DNA from: Chromatiaceae bacterium
GTDB taxonomy: Bacteria; Pseudomonadota; Gammaproteobacteria; Chromatiales; Chromatiaceae
Reading direction: 5' to 3'
Assembly: GCA_007693535.1 (NCBI GenBank)
Contig: REDK01000159.1
Coordinates: 76,047-134,464 of the forward strand
Length of the DNA stretch: 58,418 nucleotides
Positions within the stretch are counted from its first letter, which is position 1. Each line of letters begins with the position of its first letter. Below are positions 40,915 through 52,029 of this stretch, one piece after another. The notes under the pieces were generated by a model. The model saw only the letters and a list, made by a program, of their open reading frames with translations, had not been told where the DNA came from and made no database searches. The position numbers were made by a program, and so were the translations under genes.

Positions 40915-41660
40915 GCCGCAACCTCGTCGATCCAGCCGTAGCCGCGCTCTTCCAGTTCCAGCGCCAGTTCCTTGCCGCCGGAGCGGATGATGCGACCGCG
41001 CGCTAGCACATGGACATGATCGGGCTCGATATAGTCGAGCAGGCGCTGATAATGGGTGACGACGATCATCGAGCGCGCGGGATCGCGCAAGGCATTGACG
41101 CCATCAGCGACAATCCGCAGGGCATCGATATCGAGGCCCGAATCGGTCTCGTCCAAGATCGCCAGGCGGGGCTCCAGCATCGCCATCTGGAATATCTCGT
41201 TACGCTTCTTCTCACCACCGGAGAACCCAAAATTGACCGGCCGCTTGAGCAGGCTGTCGTCTAGATGTAGGACCTTCAGGCGCTCCTTCATCAGCCGCAT
41301 GAAGGACACCGCGTCCAGCTCGGACTCGCCGCGCGACTTGCGGATGGCATTCAGGGCTGCCTTGAGAAAGTAGGTATTGTTGACCCCTGGCAGCTCCACC
41401 GGATACTGGAATGCCAGAAAGAGACCGAGCCGGGCGCGCTCCTCGGGCTCCAGTTCCAGCAGATCGTGACCGTCGAACTGGACCGAACCGCTGGTCACCT
41501 CGTAGCCCTCGCGCCCGGAGAGGACATGGGCAAAGGTGCTCTTACCGGAGCCATTCGGCCCCATGATCGCGTGCACCTCGCCGGGACCGACCTCCAGATC
41601 TAGCCCGGTCAGGATCTCGTTCTCTCCCACATTGGCCCGCAGGCCCTTGACAGACAGCAT
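40911..41660 (-). CDS. sufC: Fe-S assembly ATPase SufC
   Basis: 249 aa ABC-type ATPase that drives the conformational change of SufBCD. Walker A GPNGSGKST, Q-loop FQYP, signature FSGGEKKRNE, Walker B LAILDETDSGLD, H-loop VTHYQR. The frame extends 48 codons upstream but ATG 41660 (GGAG 8 nt before) gives the normal N terminus MLSVKGLRA. Confidence 0.96.
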   Translation of the reverse strand: MLSVKGLRANVGENEILTGLDLEVGPGEVHAIMGPNGSGKSTFAHVLSGREGYEVTSGSVQFDGHDLLELEPEERARLGLFLAFQYPVELPGVNNTYFLKAALNAIRKSRGESELDAVSFMRLMKERLKVLHLDDSLLKRPVNFGFSGGEKKRNEIFQMAMLEPRLAILDETDSGLDIDALRIVADGVNALRDPARSMIVVTHYQRLLDYIEPDHVHVLARGRIIRSGGKELALELEERGYGWIDEVAA

Positions 41661-41825
41661 GTTACAAACTCCAGGTCGTCGACCCCGCTCCGCGAGGACG
41701 GGTAAATTCGGCTTGGGTCGGGTCGCGCCGGCCACGCTAGCCGCACCGGCTTGGGTATCACGCGACCCGCCGCTGGCGGCGGCGGGCGCGGTCAGGCACG
41801 ACACCCGCGACGTGCAGGCGGACGG

Positions 41826-43310
<1,485 letters not shown>

Positions 43311-43894
43311 AATGTGATACCCGAGTAGTTTACTAGGTAATGGTACGGCGGCGGCGCCGGGAATCAAGTCCCTGACACAAAAAGGTCGGAGGGCGGGCGC
43401 GGAGGGCCAGGTGGTTGGGCGCTACATCCTGCCTGCCCGGGAACTTTCAAGGGGGCGGCCACGACAGCGGTCGCGGACGGCATCACGGGTGCGGGCGCCG
43501 ACCCTGGCACGGCCAAACCCTAACGTCGCTCCGGGCCGGTGACGCGCAGGTCGCAGGTCGGATCGGTACAGCGCAGCGAAACCCATCGCTGCCAGCCTTG
43601 CCGATCGCCCCGAGCCGATCGATTGCAAACAGTAATGCTTCGCATTATTATCCCTCATCTCTTCCGCCTTGCGGTGAGAGTCCCATGCCTGCACCGGCGA
43701 CCCAACACCAGCACCCCGGCCCCAAAGGCTTGCCAGGGAGATGGCTTTTAACACCCAATGGAATCGCGGAAAAGCACCGATCACCCTGACCGCGCCTGGG
43801 ATCTGGCTCGCGCGGACGACCCGCCCCTTGTGTCTTTACCGCCTGGTCTTCAATGAAGAACCGGGTCTATCCGAAGAAGAGGAGTCTCTGATCC
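43311..43894. other. 584-bp divergent region between suf and the iron transporter
   Basis: Contains the candidate Fur-like site at 43633-43652. The remaining sequence has no supported gene; short frames are out of phase with both neighbours. Confidence 0.45.
43633..43652 (+). promoter_or_regulatory. Candidate Fur-like operator between sufB and the ferric binding protein gene
   Basis: A perfect dyad TAATGC-TTC-GCATTA is followed by TTATC in an otherwise GC-rich stretch. It shares the ATTATC-like half site of Fur boxes but deviates from the 19-bp consensus. The location between two iron-related divergent units makes it plausible. Confidence 0.35.
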
Positions 43895-44974
43895 ATGAAT
43901 GTTCTGCCCCCCTCCCGTGCCGTGACCGGCGGCCGGCTATTGTCAGCGCTGGCCCTGAGCACCCTGCTGGCGCTGCCGGCGACGCTGCTGCCAGCCCTGG
44001 CCAGTGCCGACGGCGAGGTCAATATCTACTCGGCCCGCAAGGAGGAGCTGATCAAGCCCCTGCTAGACCGCTTTACCGAGGAGACCGGCATCCAGGTCAA
44101 TCTGGTCACTGGCAATGCCGACGAGCTGGTGCAGCGTCTGCGCAGCGAGGGCATCAACACCCCCGCCGACATCCTGCTGACGGTGGACGCCGGCAACCTG
44201 CACCAGGCCAAGGCCAGCGAACTGACCCAGCCCATTGTCTCCGAGGTCATCGACGCGGCAGTGCCTGCCAACTATCGCGACCCCGAAGGCCATTGGGTGG
44301 GGCTCTCCATGCGGGCACGACCGATCATGTATGTCGTCGGCAAGGTCGATCCCGCCCAGCTGTCCACCTACGAGGACCTCGCCGACGAGCAGTGGCGGGG
44401 GCGCATCTGCATCCGCTCATCCAGCAACATTTATAACCAGTCGATGGTCGGCTCCATGATCGCCGCCGACGGCATCGAGGCCGCCGAGGCCTGGGCACGC
44501 GGCCTGGTGGCTAACATGGCGCGTCCGCCGATCGGGGGTGATCGCGATCAGATCAAGGCCGCGGCCGCGGGGGAATGCGACATCGCCATCGCCAACACCT
44601 ACTATCTGGCCGGCATGCTCAAGTCCGGCGATCCGGCCGAGGTGGAGCCAGCCGAGAAGATCGGCATCTTCTGGCCCAACCAGCCAGGCGCCGGCGATGG
44701 GCGCGGCACCCATGTCAATGTCAGCGGCGCCGCCCTGACCAAGGCCGCGCGCAATGCCGACAACGCAGTGCAGTTGATCGAGTATCTGGTAAGCCCCGAG
44801 GCCCAGGCCTGGTATGCCGAGGTCAATGGTGAATACCCGGTCCGTTCGGAGGTCGAGATCAGCCCGGAACTGGTCGCCTGGGGCGAGTTCGAGGCCGACA
44901 CGATCAACCTCGCCCGGCTGGGTGAACTCAATGCCGAGGCAGTGATGCTGATGGACCGCGCCGGTTGGCGTTAG
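43895..44974 (+). CDS. Ferric iron ABC transporter, periplasmic binding protein
   Basis: 359 aa FbpA/FutA/AfuA-type protein. Signal peptide of about 38 residues (cleavage after ALASA), then the class II fold: VNIYSARKEELIKPLLDRF at the N terminus, ADILLTVDAGNL, and the C-terminal EYLVSPEAQAWYAEVNGEYPV with tyrosines typical of iron ligands. Followed on the same strand by a fused permease and an ATPase, so it is the substrate-capturing part of a Fe3+ importer. GGAG is 11 nt before the ATG. Confidence 0.92.
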   Translation: MNVLPPSRAVTGGRLLSALALSTLLALPATLLPALASADGEVNIYSARKEELIKPLLDRFTEETGIQVNLVTGNADELVQRLRSEGINTPADILLTVDAGNLHQAKASELTQPIVSEVIDAAVPANYRDPEGHWVGLSMRARPIMYVVGKVDPAQLSTYEDLADEQWRGRICIRSSSNIYNQSMVGSMIAADGIEAAEAWARGLVANMARPPIGGDRDQIKAAAAGECDIAIANTYYLAGMLKSGDPAEVEPAEKIGIFWPNQPGAGDGRGTHVNVSGAALTKAARNADNAVQLIEYLVSPEAQAWYAEVNGEYPVRSEVEISPELVAWGEFEADTINLARLGELNAEAVMLMDRAGWR

Positions 44975-45154
44975 CCAACCACCCGCCCCACCGGCACCCG
45001 ATCCACGCTGGCGCGGGTTGCCGGCACGGGGGCAGCAACCGGCAGCATCGCCGCGGACCGGGCATCCAACCGACGGCCATGGAACGGCCGTGCGATAATC
45101 GGGGTTCCCCGCCGAGCGGCCCCGCGTCATCCCGCTTCGACCGCCCCGGCCACA

Positions 45155-46870
45155 TTGTCTGCCCGTGTTTCTGACCGCAGCCGCTTGTCCACGCTGACCC
45201 CGACCCTGTCCGCGACCACCCGCCCGCGCCGCGGGCGACACCTCAGCGCCTGGCCGCCAACGCTGGTGAGCATCGCGCTGTTGCTGTCGCTGCCGGTGCT
45301 GGTGGTGGTCGGGTTCCTGTTCGTCCCTGCCGGTGAGATCTGGCGCCATCTGGCCGCCACCGTGCTGCCGCTGTACGTCAGCAACTCGCTGTTGCTGATG
45401 TTGGGGGTGAGTGTCGGCACGCTGATCGGCGGGGTCGGCTGCGCCTGGCTGACCAGCATGTGCCGGTTTCCCGGCCGCGGCCTATTCGAGTGGGCTCTGC
45501 TGCTGCCGATGGCGATGCCGGCCTACATCATCGCCTACACCTACACCGGCCTGCTCGACTTCGCCGGTCCAGTCCAGACCACGCTGCGCGCGTGGACCGG
45601 CTGGGGCTTTCGCGATTACTGGTTTCCCCAGATTCGCTCCCTCGAGGGCGCCATGCTGATGCTGTCGCTGGTGCTCTATCCCTATGTCTATCTGCTGGCG
45701 CGCGCGGCCTTCCTGAGCCAGTCCCTGTGCGTGCTCGATGTCAGCCGCACCCTGGGCAACGGCCCCTGGCGCACCTTTTTCACCGTCGCCCTGCCCCTGG
45801 CGCGGCCAGCCATCGTCGCCGGCCTGTCACTGGCCCTGATGGAGGCCCTGGCGGATTACGGCACGGTGCAGTATTTCGGCGTACCGACCTTCACCACCGG
45901 CATCTTCCGCACTTGGTTCGGACTGGGCAGCCCCGCCGCCGCGGCTCAGCTCTCGGCCCTGCTGCTCGGCTTCGTGTTCGCGCTGATCCTGCTGGAACGC
46001 TGGTCGCGCCGGCACGCCCGCTATCATCACAGCAGCCAGCGCGAGCAGGTCATCCGCCGCCTGCATCTGCGGGGCTGGCGCGCCGCCCTCGCCAGCCTGT
46101 TCTGTTTCAGCCCGCTGCTGTTCGGCTTTCTGGTGCCGGCCGGGCAACTGCTTTACTGGTCACTCGCGGTCGCCACTACCCGCTTCGACGCGGCCTTCCT
46201 GCAACTCGCCTGGAACAGCCTCAGTCTCGCCGCTGGCGCCGCCCTGCTGGCGCTGCTGCTTGCGCTGTTGCTTGGCTATGGTCGGCGCCTGCACCCGTCA
46301 CTGACGGTGCGCACGTCGGTGCAGGTGGCCGCCATGGGCTATGCGGTACCCGGTACTGTGATCGCGGTCGGAGTGATGATCCCGTTCGCCTGGTTCGACA
46401 ACAGCCTGGATGCCTGGATGCGCGCCCGGTTCGGGGTCTCCACCGGCCTGCTGCTGAGCGGGACCCTGGCGGCAGTGATGTTCGCCTATGTGACCCGTTT
46501 CCTCGCCGTTGCGCTGCAAACGGTGGAGGCTGGGCTCACCAAGATCCGCCCTTCCATGGACGAGGCTGGCCGCTCGCTGGGCTATCGCCCGAGCCAGATG
46601 CTGGCGCGCATTCATTTGCCGATGCTGCGCGGCAGCCTGCTCACCGCCCTGCTGCTGGTGTTCGTGGATGTGCTCAAGGAGTTGCCAGCGACCCTGATCC
46701 TGCGCCCGTTCAACTTCAATACACTGGCGGTCCGCGCCTTCGAATTGGCCTCGGATGAGCGACTGGCGGACAGCGCCCCAGCCGCCCTGACCATCGTCAT
46801 CGCCGGCCTGCTGCCGGTGATCCTGCTGAGCCGCTCCATCACCCGCTCCCGCCATGCCGACAGCCCCTGA
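45155..46870 (+). CDS. Ferric iron ABC transporter, fused permease
   Basis: 571 aa FbpB-type permease with two homologous halves and about twelve membrane helices. Each half has an EAA-like ATPase docking loop: ...DVSRTLGNGPWRTFFTVALPLARPA (about 195-220) and ...EAGRSLGYRPSQMLARIHLPMLR (about 470-495). The TTG at 45155 is the longest start; a later one is possible because the first 30 residues are hydrophilic. Its end overlaps the ATPase gene by 17 nt. Confidence 0.92.
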   Translation: MSARVSDRSRLSTLTPTLSATTRPRRGRHLSAWPPTLVSIALLLSLPVLVVVGFLFVPAGEIWRHLAATVLPLYVSNSLLLMLGVSVGTLIGGVGCAWLTSMCRFPGRGLFEWALLLPMAMPAYIIAYTYTGLLDFAGPVQTTLRAWTGWGFRDYWFPQIRSLEGAMLMLSLVLYPYVYLLARAAFLSQSLCVLDVSRTLGNGPWRTFFTVALPLARPAIVAGLSLALMEALADYGTVQYFGVPTFTTGIFRTWFGLGSPAAAAQLSALLLGFVFALILLERWSRRHARYHHSSQREQVIRRLHLRGWRAALASLFCFSPLLFGFLVPAGQLLYWSLAVATTRFDAAFLQLAWNSLSLAAGAALLALLLALLLGYGRRLHPSLTVRTSVQVAAMGYAVPGTVIAVGVMIPFAWFDNSLDAWMRARFGVSTGLLLSGTLAAVMFAYVTRFLAVALQTVEAGLTKIRPSMDEAGRSLGYRPSQMLARIHLPMLRGSLLTALLLVFVDVLKELPATLILRPFNFNTLAVRAFELASDERLADSAPAALTIVIAGLLPVILLSRSITRSRHADSP

Positions 46871-47996
46871 CGACGACTGCCCCACCGCGGAGCCGCGGCC
46901 CCTCCTTGCACCCCCATCGACCACGGCAGCGGACGCGGAGCGAATCCAGCTTGAGGTCAACGCGGTCAGCGTCGCCTATGGGGAGGTGACCATCGTGCGC
47001 AATGTCAGCTTCGCGCTGGCGCGGGGCGATCTGGGCTGCCTGCTCGGCCCCAGTGGATGCGGCAAGACCACCTTGCTACGGGCCATCGCCGGCTTCGAGC
47101 CGGTCACCGCCGGGGTGATCCGCCTGCATGGCAAGCAGGTCTCGGCCCCGGGCACCACGATACCGCCGGAAGAGCGCCGGGTGGGGATGGTGTTCCAGGA
47201 TTTCGCCCTGTTCCCGCACCTCACCGTGGCCAAGAACATCGGCTTCGGGCTGCGCCGGCTGCGCGCCGCGGAGCGCGAGCGGCGGGTCGGGGCGCTGCTG
47301 GAGCTGATTGGGATGGGGGCGGCGGCCAACCATTATCCGCATGAACTCTCCGGTGGCATGCAGCAGCGGGTGGCGCTGGCCCGCGCCATGGCCCCGCGCC
47401 CAGATATCCTGTTGTTGGACGAGCCCTTCTCCAACATGGATGCCGATCTGCGCGAGCAACTTGCCCGAGAGGTACGCGGCATGCTCCAGCGCGAAGGCGT
47501 CACCGCGATCCTGGTCACCCATGACCAGTTGGAGGCCTTCGCGATGGCCGACCGCATCGGCGTCCTCGGAGATGGGGAGATCCGCCAATGGGGCAGTGGC
47601 TTCGATCTCTACCATGAGCCGGCCGACCGCTTCGTGGCCAACTTCATTGGCCAGGGCGTGCTATTACCAGCCCTGGTACAGGATGACCTGCGGGTGAAGA
47701 CCGAACTCGGCACGATTGCCGGGGTGCGCCCCCACGGGCTGGCCCCCGGGGGGCTCGCCGAGGTGTTAATCCGGCCCGATGACTTGGATTACGACGATAG
47801 CAGCACGCGCCGGGCGCAGATCGTCGAACGCGCCTTCCGCGGCGCCGAATTCCTCTACACGCTGCGCCTGCCGAGCGGCGCCGAGGTGCTCTGTCTGGTC
47901 CCTAGCCATCATCGCCATGCCATCGGCGAGACCCTGGGCATCCGCCTGCTGGCGGAACATCTGGTGGTCTTTCCCCGCGACGGCGCACCGGGCTGA
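46854..47996 (+). CDS. Ferric iron ABC transporter, ATP-binding protein
   Basis: 380 aa FbpC/AfuC-type ATPase. Walker A GPSGCGKTT, Q-loop FQDFALFPHLTV, signature LSGGMQQR, Walker B ILLLDEPFSNMD, H-loop THDQLEAF; the C-terminal part (about 265-375) is a TOBE-like regulatory domain. ATG 46854 overlaps the permease end, indicating translational coupling. The first 30 residues (Pro/Ala-rich) are unusual and a later start is possible. Confidence 0.93.
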   Translation: MPTAPDDDCPTAEPRPLLAPPSTTAADAERIQLEVNAVSVAYGEVTIVRNVSFALARGDLGCLLGPSGCGKTTLLRAIAGFEPVTAGVIRLHGKQVSAPGTTIPPEERRVGMVFQDFALFPHLTVAKNIGFGLRRLRAAERERRVGALLELIGMGAAANHYPHELSGGMQQRVALARAMAPRPDILLLDEPFSNMDADLREQLAREVRGMLQREGVTAILVTHDQLEAFAMADRIGVLGDGEIRQWGSGFDLYHEPADRFVANFIGQGVLLPALVQDDLRVKTELGTIAGVRPHGLAPGGLAEVLIRPDDLDYDDSSTRRAQIVERAFRGAEFLYTLRLPSGAEVLCLVPSHHRHAIGETLGIRLLAEHLVVFPRDGAPG

Positions 47997-48012
47997 GGCG
48001 GGCGAGGAACCA

Positions 48013-48027
48013 GCACCGGGCCGGTGC
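48013..48027 (-). terminator. Small GC-rich hairpin between convergent genes
   Basis: GCACC and GGTGC pair around a 5-nt loop just after the ATPase gene and just beyond the end of the 55-aa membrane protein gene. No T-run; a weak bidirectional stop at best. Confidence 0.3.
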
Positions 48028-48058
48028 CTCCGCTAACGCCGACCGCCCCGGTAGCCTG

Positions 48059-48226
48059 TCAGTCGCGCCCAGCCTCGTCGGCGCCATCCTCCTCAGCATC
48101 CTGCCCGCGCCGCTTACGCACGATGGTGGGACGCACCGCGGCCCCCTCGCCATCGCGAAACAGCCAGACAAAGCCCGCGATCATCGCGATAAAGGCGAGC
48201 AACAGAACCAGATTGGTTGCAAACAT
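48059..48226 (-). CDS. Small single-span membrane protein, 55 aa
   Basis: Starts MFATNLVLLLAFIAMIAGF, a clean hydrophobic N-terminal membrane helix, then WLFRDGEGAAVRP, a basic patch (VRKRRGQ) and an acidic tail (DAEEDGADEAGRD). GGAG lies 6 nt upstream of the ATG. The codon use is like its neighbours. Function unknown; the organisation (one helix, charged cytoplasmic tail) is like small membrane regulators or assembly proteins. Convergent with the iron ATPase gene. Confidence 0.7.
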   Translation of the reverse strand: MFATNLVLLLAFIAMIAGFVWLFRDGEGAAVRPTIVRKRRGQDAEEDGADEAGRD

Positions 48227-48640
48227 GGAACACTCCGGTATGGCAGCGCGGCCGGCACGGATGTGCCACCGCCGAACTGCCTGATTGTATACCCGCCATC
48301 ACTAACCAGCGCCGCCCGGACCGTCATCAGCCGTCGGCCCATGCGGCGACAGCAGCCCCCTGAGCGCGGGCTAGGCCCAACCAGGACACTCGGACAAACC
48401 CGCCAACCGCTGGGTTTTGGACTAGAATCCAACGCCGGTGCCGGGGCAGCGCTCAGCATAGACCATCCTCGGCCGAATCCGCTCGCTGGGGCCGGTCTGC
48501 AGTCGGCTCGGCGTTGTGCCGATACCGGGGCCAACGCTGGGCTACCACTGGTGCTGGTCCAGGACTGGCTCGCCGGGCTCGTCGGCTTCTGGTCCAGTTG
48601 CCGAGATCATGCATGTTCATACCACCGAGGAATCTATCCC
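48227..48640. other. 414-bp intergenic region
   Basis: No gene, RNA or repeat supported. A TAGAAT at 48423-48428 could be a -10 for the plus-strand gene that follows but no -35 partner is clear. Confidence 0.4.
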
Positions 48641-49672
48641 GTGCGCTATTCAACGCTCCTCCTACTGGGTCTCGCGATATTCCTGCCGATCAATGCCACG
48701 GCCCAGGATGTCGCCGCCGATATCGGCGTGGTACGCATCTTCAGCATCCCCGGCGACGCCCAGTTGACCGTCGATGGCGAACTCAAGGGACTGTCACCGG
48801 CCTCGGCCCAGGAGACCTTCATGATCCGCCTACCGCCCGGCGAATATCAGGTGGGGGCAGCCAAGGCCGGCTTCGATCCGGCGGAACGCACCATCGTAGT
48901 GGGTGCGGGCACAGAACAGACCATCAAGCTCAGCCTGGCCCCAGAGATCCGGATGGCCCAGATCCCGGCCGGCTGCTTCATCATGGGCAGCCCGCCGGAC
49001 GAGCCCGAACGCGACGCCGATGAGGGCCCCCAGCGCGAGGTCTGCGTGCCAGCCTTCGAACTCGGCGAGCGGGAGGTTACCTTTGCCGACTGGGACGCCT
49101 GCGTCATCGACGAGGGCTGCATCAAACAGCCCTCCGACGAGGGCTGGGGGCGCGGCAACCGCCCGGTGATCAACGTCTCGCACGACGATGTGCGCGAGTA
49201 TCTGCGCTGGCTCAACCGGCTCACGGACAAGGGTTATCGGCTGCCCAGCGAAGCGGAATGGGAATACGCGGTCCGCGCTGGCACCACCACCCCATTCAGC
49301 ACCGGCGACTGCATCGACACCGATCAGGCCAACTACGATGGCACCTTCGAGTACGCCGACTGCGGGGCCCACACCGGCGTCAATCTGGGCCAGACCGCGC
49401 CCACTGGCAGCTACCCCCCCAACCCATGGGGCCTCTACGACATGCACGGCAACGTCGCCGAGATGACCGCCGATTGCTGGAACGAAGACTACGAGGGTGC
49501 ACCCACCGACGGTAGCCCCTGGCTGGACGGCAACTGCACGCGTCGCGTCATGCGAGGGGGCTCATGGTACGGCTATGCCGGCTACATGCGTTCGGCCTAT
49601 CGCTGCCTGATCGGCACCGGCTTCAGCCATCGCAGCGTCGGCTTCCGCCTGGCCCGGGACGGCGATAACTGA
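48641..49672 (+). CDS. Exported PEGA plus SUMF1/formylglycine-generating-enzyme-like protein
   Basis: 343 aa. A signal peptide (RYSTLLLLGLAIFLPINATA, about 1-22) is followed by a PEGA-like beta domain (about 27-95: IPGDAQLTVDGELKG...LPPGEYQVGAAKAGF) and an FGE-sulfatase/SUMF1 domain (about 105-340: IPAGCFIMGS, YRLPSEAEWEYAVRAGT, GNVAEMTADCW, RVMRGGSW, GFRLARD). The known formylglycine-making enzymes use a Cys pair late in this fold; here the equivalent is not evident, so a binding or structural role is likely. Start GTG 48641; the upstream open frame lacks a signal. Overlaps the next gene by 1 nt. Confidence 0.85.
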   Translation: MRYSTLLLLGLAIFLPINATAQDVAADIGVVRIFSIPGDAQLTVDGELKGLSPASAQETFMIRLPPGEYQVGAAKAGFDPAERTIVVGAGTEQTIKLSLAPEIRMAQIPAGCFIMGSPPDEPERDADEGPQREVCVPAFELGEREVTFADWDACVIDEGCIKQPSDEGWGRGNRPVINVSHDDVREYLRWLNRLTDKGYRLPSEAEWEYAVRAGTTTPFSTGDCIDTDQANYDGTFEYADCGAHTGVNLGQTAPTGSYPPNPWGLYDMHGNVAEMTADCWNEDYEGAPTDGSPWLDGNCTRRVMRGGSWYGYAGYMRSAYRCLIGTGFSHRSVGFRLARDGDN

Positions 49673-50217
49673 TGCGCGGCCCGCGCACCTGGCTGCTCGT
49701 CCTGTTCCTGCTGCTGACCCTGATCGGGCTGGTGGCAGTGAATTGGGTCGAGAGCGATAACGGGTCGCTGTGCCTGCGCAGCAGTCAGGTACAGATGCAG
49801 TTCGCCACTGACCCGGTGGTGGTTCGCAAGCTGCTGGGCTGTTGGGGCGAGGCCGGACGCGCCGCGGTGCTGCGCGGCATCCATGTCGACTTCCTGCTGA
49901 TCCTGGGCTACGCTCCGCTGCTGTTCCTGCTGGTCCTGCGGGCGTCACGGGAGCACGCTGGACATGGCCGCCTATGGCGCCCGCTCGGGCTGCTGCTGGC
50001 GCTGGCCCCGTTGCTGGCCGGCGGGTTGGATGTGATCGAGAACCTGTGGCTACTGCGCATCATCGGCGAGCGCGCGACCGATATCGCACCCGAGCGTCTG
50101 ATTTTGCTCACCCAGGTCAAGTGGGGCCTGGTGGCGCTGGCACTGGCCTATCTGCTGGTCGCCCTGCTGACCTGGTACGCGCGGCCACCACGACCGCTGG
50201 GGGAGACCGGACCCTGA
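49672..50217 (+). CDS. Inner-membrane protein of unknown function
   Basis: 181 aa, about four membrane helices (residues 7-24, 72-90, 100-118, 145-165) with a soluble loop between 1 and 2 containing two cysteines (SLCLRSS, LLGCWGE). Start overlaps the stop of the PEGA-SUMF1 gene (TGATG), so they are coupled and may work together. No family recognised. Confidence 0.7.
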   Translation: MRGPRTWLLVLFLLLTLIGLVAVNWVESDNGSLCLRSSQVQMQFATDPVVVRKLLGCWGEAGRAAVLRGIHVDFLLILGYAPLLFLLVLRASREHAGHGRLWRPLGLLLALAPLLAGGLDVIENLWLLRIIGERATDIAPERLILLTQVKWGLVALALAYLLVALLTWYARPPRPLGETGP

Positions 50218-50469
50218 TAGCTTGTGAAAACTGAGCGCTTGTGAAAAACCGCTGACCGACTGCGGACACCTGCACGGCGATCCGGCGCTGGCCTGTCCCG
50301 ATGATCTGCCCCCAATGTCGACATCCTCGCCGCCCTGAACAGCGGGGCTTGTCGCGCACTTAGTCAGGGCGCGGGCGCATATTGGAGCGAATCCGAATGC
50401 GGCCCGCTTTGTGCATGAATTTCGGCCACCGGCCCACCGGCCCCATCGCCGAACCGCACAGGCCCGACC

Positions 50470-51348
50470 ATGCCCACCGACCTGACCCACCTCGCCGCCA
50501 CCCTCGGCCGCGGCGAACTGGTGCCCTACCTGGGCCCCGGCGCCCTCGCCGGGGTCACCGAGATCGACACCGGCCTGCCGCTGCCAGCCGATAGCGACAG
50601 CCTCATTATCGCGATGAATCAGGGGCGCCCGATGGCCCCCAAGCTGATGTGGGAATTCTCCCGCGCTGCGATGAACGTGGAACTCAAACGCGGTCGCGCG
50701 GCGGTGATCCGCTTTCTGAACCAGACCTACGGCGAACGCCAGTGGATCCGTTCGCCCCTGCATGCCTGGCTGGCCAGCCTGCACCTGCCCTACATCATCG
50801 ACTGCAACCGCGATACCCAGCTCCAAGACTGCTACCAGGATCGGCCGCACCTGCTGATCCGCGGCATCGCCCGCACCGCCGGCGCCGACTATCGCTTTCG
50901 CATTCATCTTTGGCGCGATGATGCCTACCATGAGATCGATCTGGCGCAGGCAGACCCGAGCCTGCCGGTGCTGTTCAAGCCCCTGGGCAGCCCCCGCCCG
51001 GACCCGACCTATATCGCCTCGGATGCCGACTTCGTGGACTACCTGACGGAATTGATGGGAGGCTTCGGCATCCCGCCCTTCCTCAAGGAGAGACGCCGCG
51101 GACGCCGCTACCTCTACCTGGGCCTGCGCCTGACCCGCGATACTGAGCGCATGGTGCTCGCCGATGTCTGCTTCGGTGCCGGCAGCCCCACCGGCTGGAG
51201 CCTGATCCCGGCGCCAACGCCGAAGGAACGCCGCTTCTGTACCGGCAAAGACATCGAACTGATCCCCGCGGACATCCCCGACCTGCTCGCTGCCGCCGGC
51301 CTCGCGCCCGCCCCGGCCAGCGCCGGGGCACCGGCTATTGGAGCTTGA
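50470..51348 (+). CDS. SIR2-like domain protein with a substituted catalytic position
   Basis: 292 aa. Family-level motifs of the SIR2_2 group: YLGPGA (20-25) at the NAD-binding glycine loop, DCNRD (111-115) in the TNxD position, LFKPLGSP (178-185) where the group usually has K-x-H-G-S, TYIASDADFVDYLTEL (190-205), and YLYLGLRLTRD (214-224) corresponding to the FLGYSLxD end motif. The catalytic His of NADase homologues (ThsA-like) appears replaced by Leu182. SIR2 domains occur in sirtuins and in phage-defence NADases; no effector partner is recognised here. Function is open. Confidence 0.65.
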   Translation: MPTDLTHLAATLGRGELVPYLGPGALAGVTEIDTGLPLPADSDSLIIAMNQGRPMAPKLMWEFSRAAMNVELKRGRAAVIRFLNQTYGERQWIRSPLHAWLASLHLPYIIDCNRDTQLQDCYQDRPHLLIRGIARTAGADYRFRIHLWRDDAYHEIDLAQADPSLPVLFKPLGSPRPDPTYIASDADFVDYLTELMGGFGIPPFLKERRRGRRYLYLGLRLTRDTERMVLADVCFGAGSPTGWSLIPAPTPKERRFCTGKDIELIPADIPDLLAAAGLAPAPASAGAPAIGA

Positions 51349-51691
51349 AGGCCGGCGCGTGACCAAGCCCCAGCAACTGGCGCGCGAGATCGAGACCCTG
51401 CTCGGCGAAATGATCCAGGTCGGCCCAGTGGTCGGCGCTGTCCATCACCTCGGTCAGGGCCTCGCTGACCACCCGCAGGTCCCAAGCGCCGGCCGCCGCC
51501 CGTGCCGGCGGGGCCGCCTCGCAGGTGATATAGCAGACTGGCTCGCCGCCGTTGCCTGGGACCAAGGCCAGGATGAATCGATAGTCGCGGCCATCGCCGC
51601 TTTCGATCTCCCCGAGCAGCGTAGCGGCGTAATCGCCGATCTGATAGCGCCGCCGCGGCAGCGCGGTGCGGATGATGGGTCGGTCCTGCAT
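51335..51691 (-). CDS. Conserved-looking protein of unknown function, 118 aa
   Basis: Soluble, no signal or membrane segment. AGGAG lies 8 nt before the ATG. The sequence YRFILALVPGNGGEPVCYITCEAAPP looks like a beta sheet, followed by an amphipathic helix (HWADLDHFAEQGLDLARQLL). It overlaps the end of the SIR2-like gene by 14 nt on the opposite strand. No family recognised. Confidence 0.6.
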   Translation of the reverse strand: MQDRPIIRTALPRRRYQIGDYAATLLGEIESGDGRDYRFILALVPGNGGEPVCYITCEAAPPARAAAGAWDLRVVSEALTEVMDSADHWADLDHFAEQGLDLARQLLGLGHAPAFKLQ

Positions 51692-52029
51692 GATGGCGGC
51701 TCCTGGCCCACGGAGGGGCTACTGGTTCGACGGCACAGAGGCCAGGCGCGGTGGCGCGCGTCCGGACTGGCGACGCACCCCCGCCTGCACAGGATTGGCG
51801 CCAAAGCGGCCGATGCCAAGCCGTCGCCCGGCGCTGTAACCCGGCGCTGTGATCGAGTTGGCAGCGCGTTGACGCAGCGCCCGCGGCAGACCGAACATTT
51901 CCGCAGCGGTTTGTTGCGGGTCAGCCAATCATGCCTCGACACCGTAGTAAACTGGACAGTGAAGGACACGACAATACGCCCAGAATCAGGCCAGACGCGA
52001 ACGGCAGCAACGACCCGAGGAGGCCCACC
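51692..52029. other. 338-bp divergent intergenic region
   Basis: Lies between the 118-aa gene and the DUF3775-like gene. No additional gene is supported; it presumably holds both promoters, but none stands out. Confidence 0.4.

Noticed and set aside
45460-46758. 432-codon alternative frame inside the iron permease gene
   Set aside because: Out-of-frame shadow; the other frame has the membrane helices and EAA loops.
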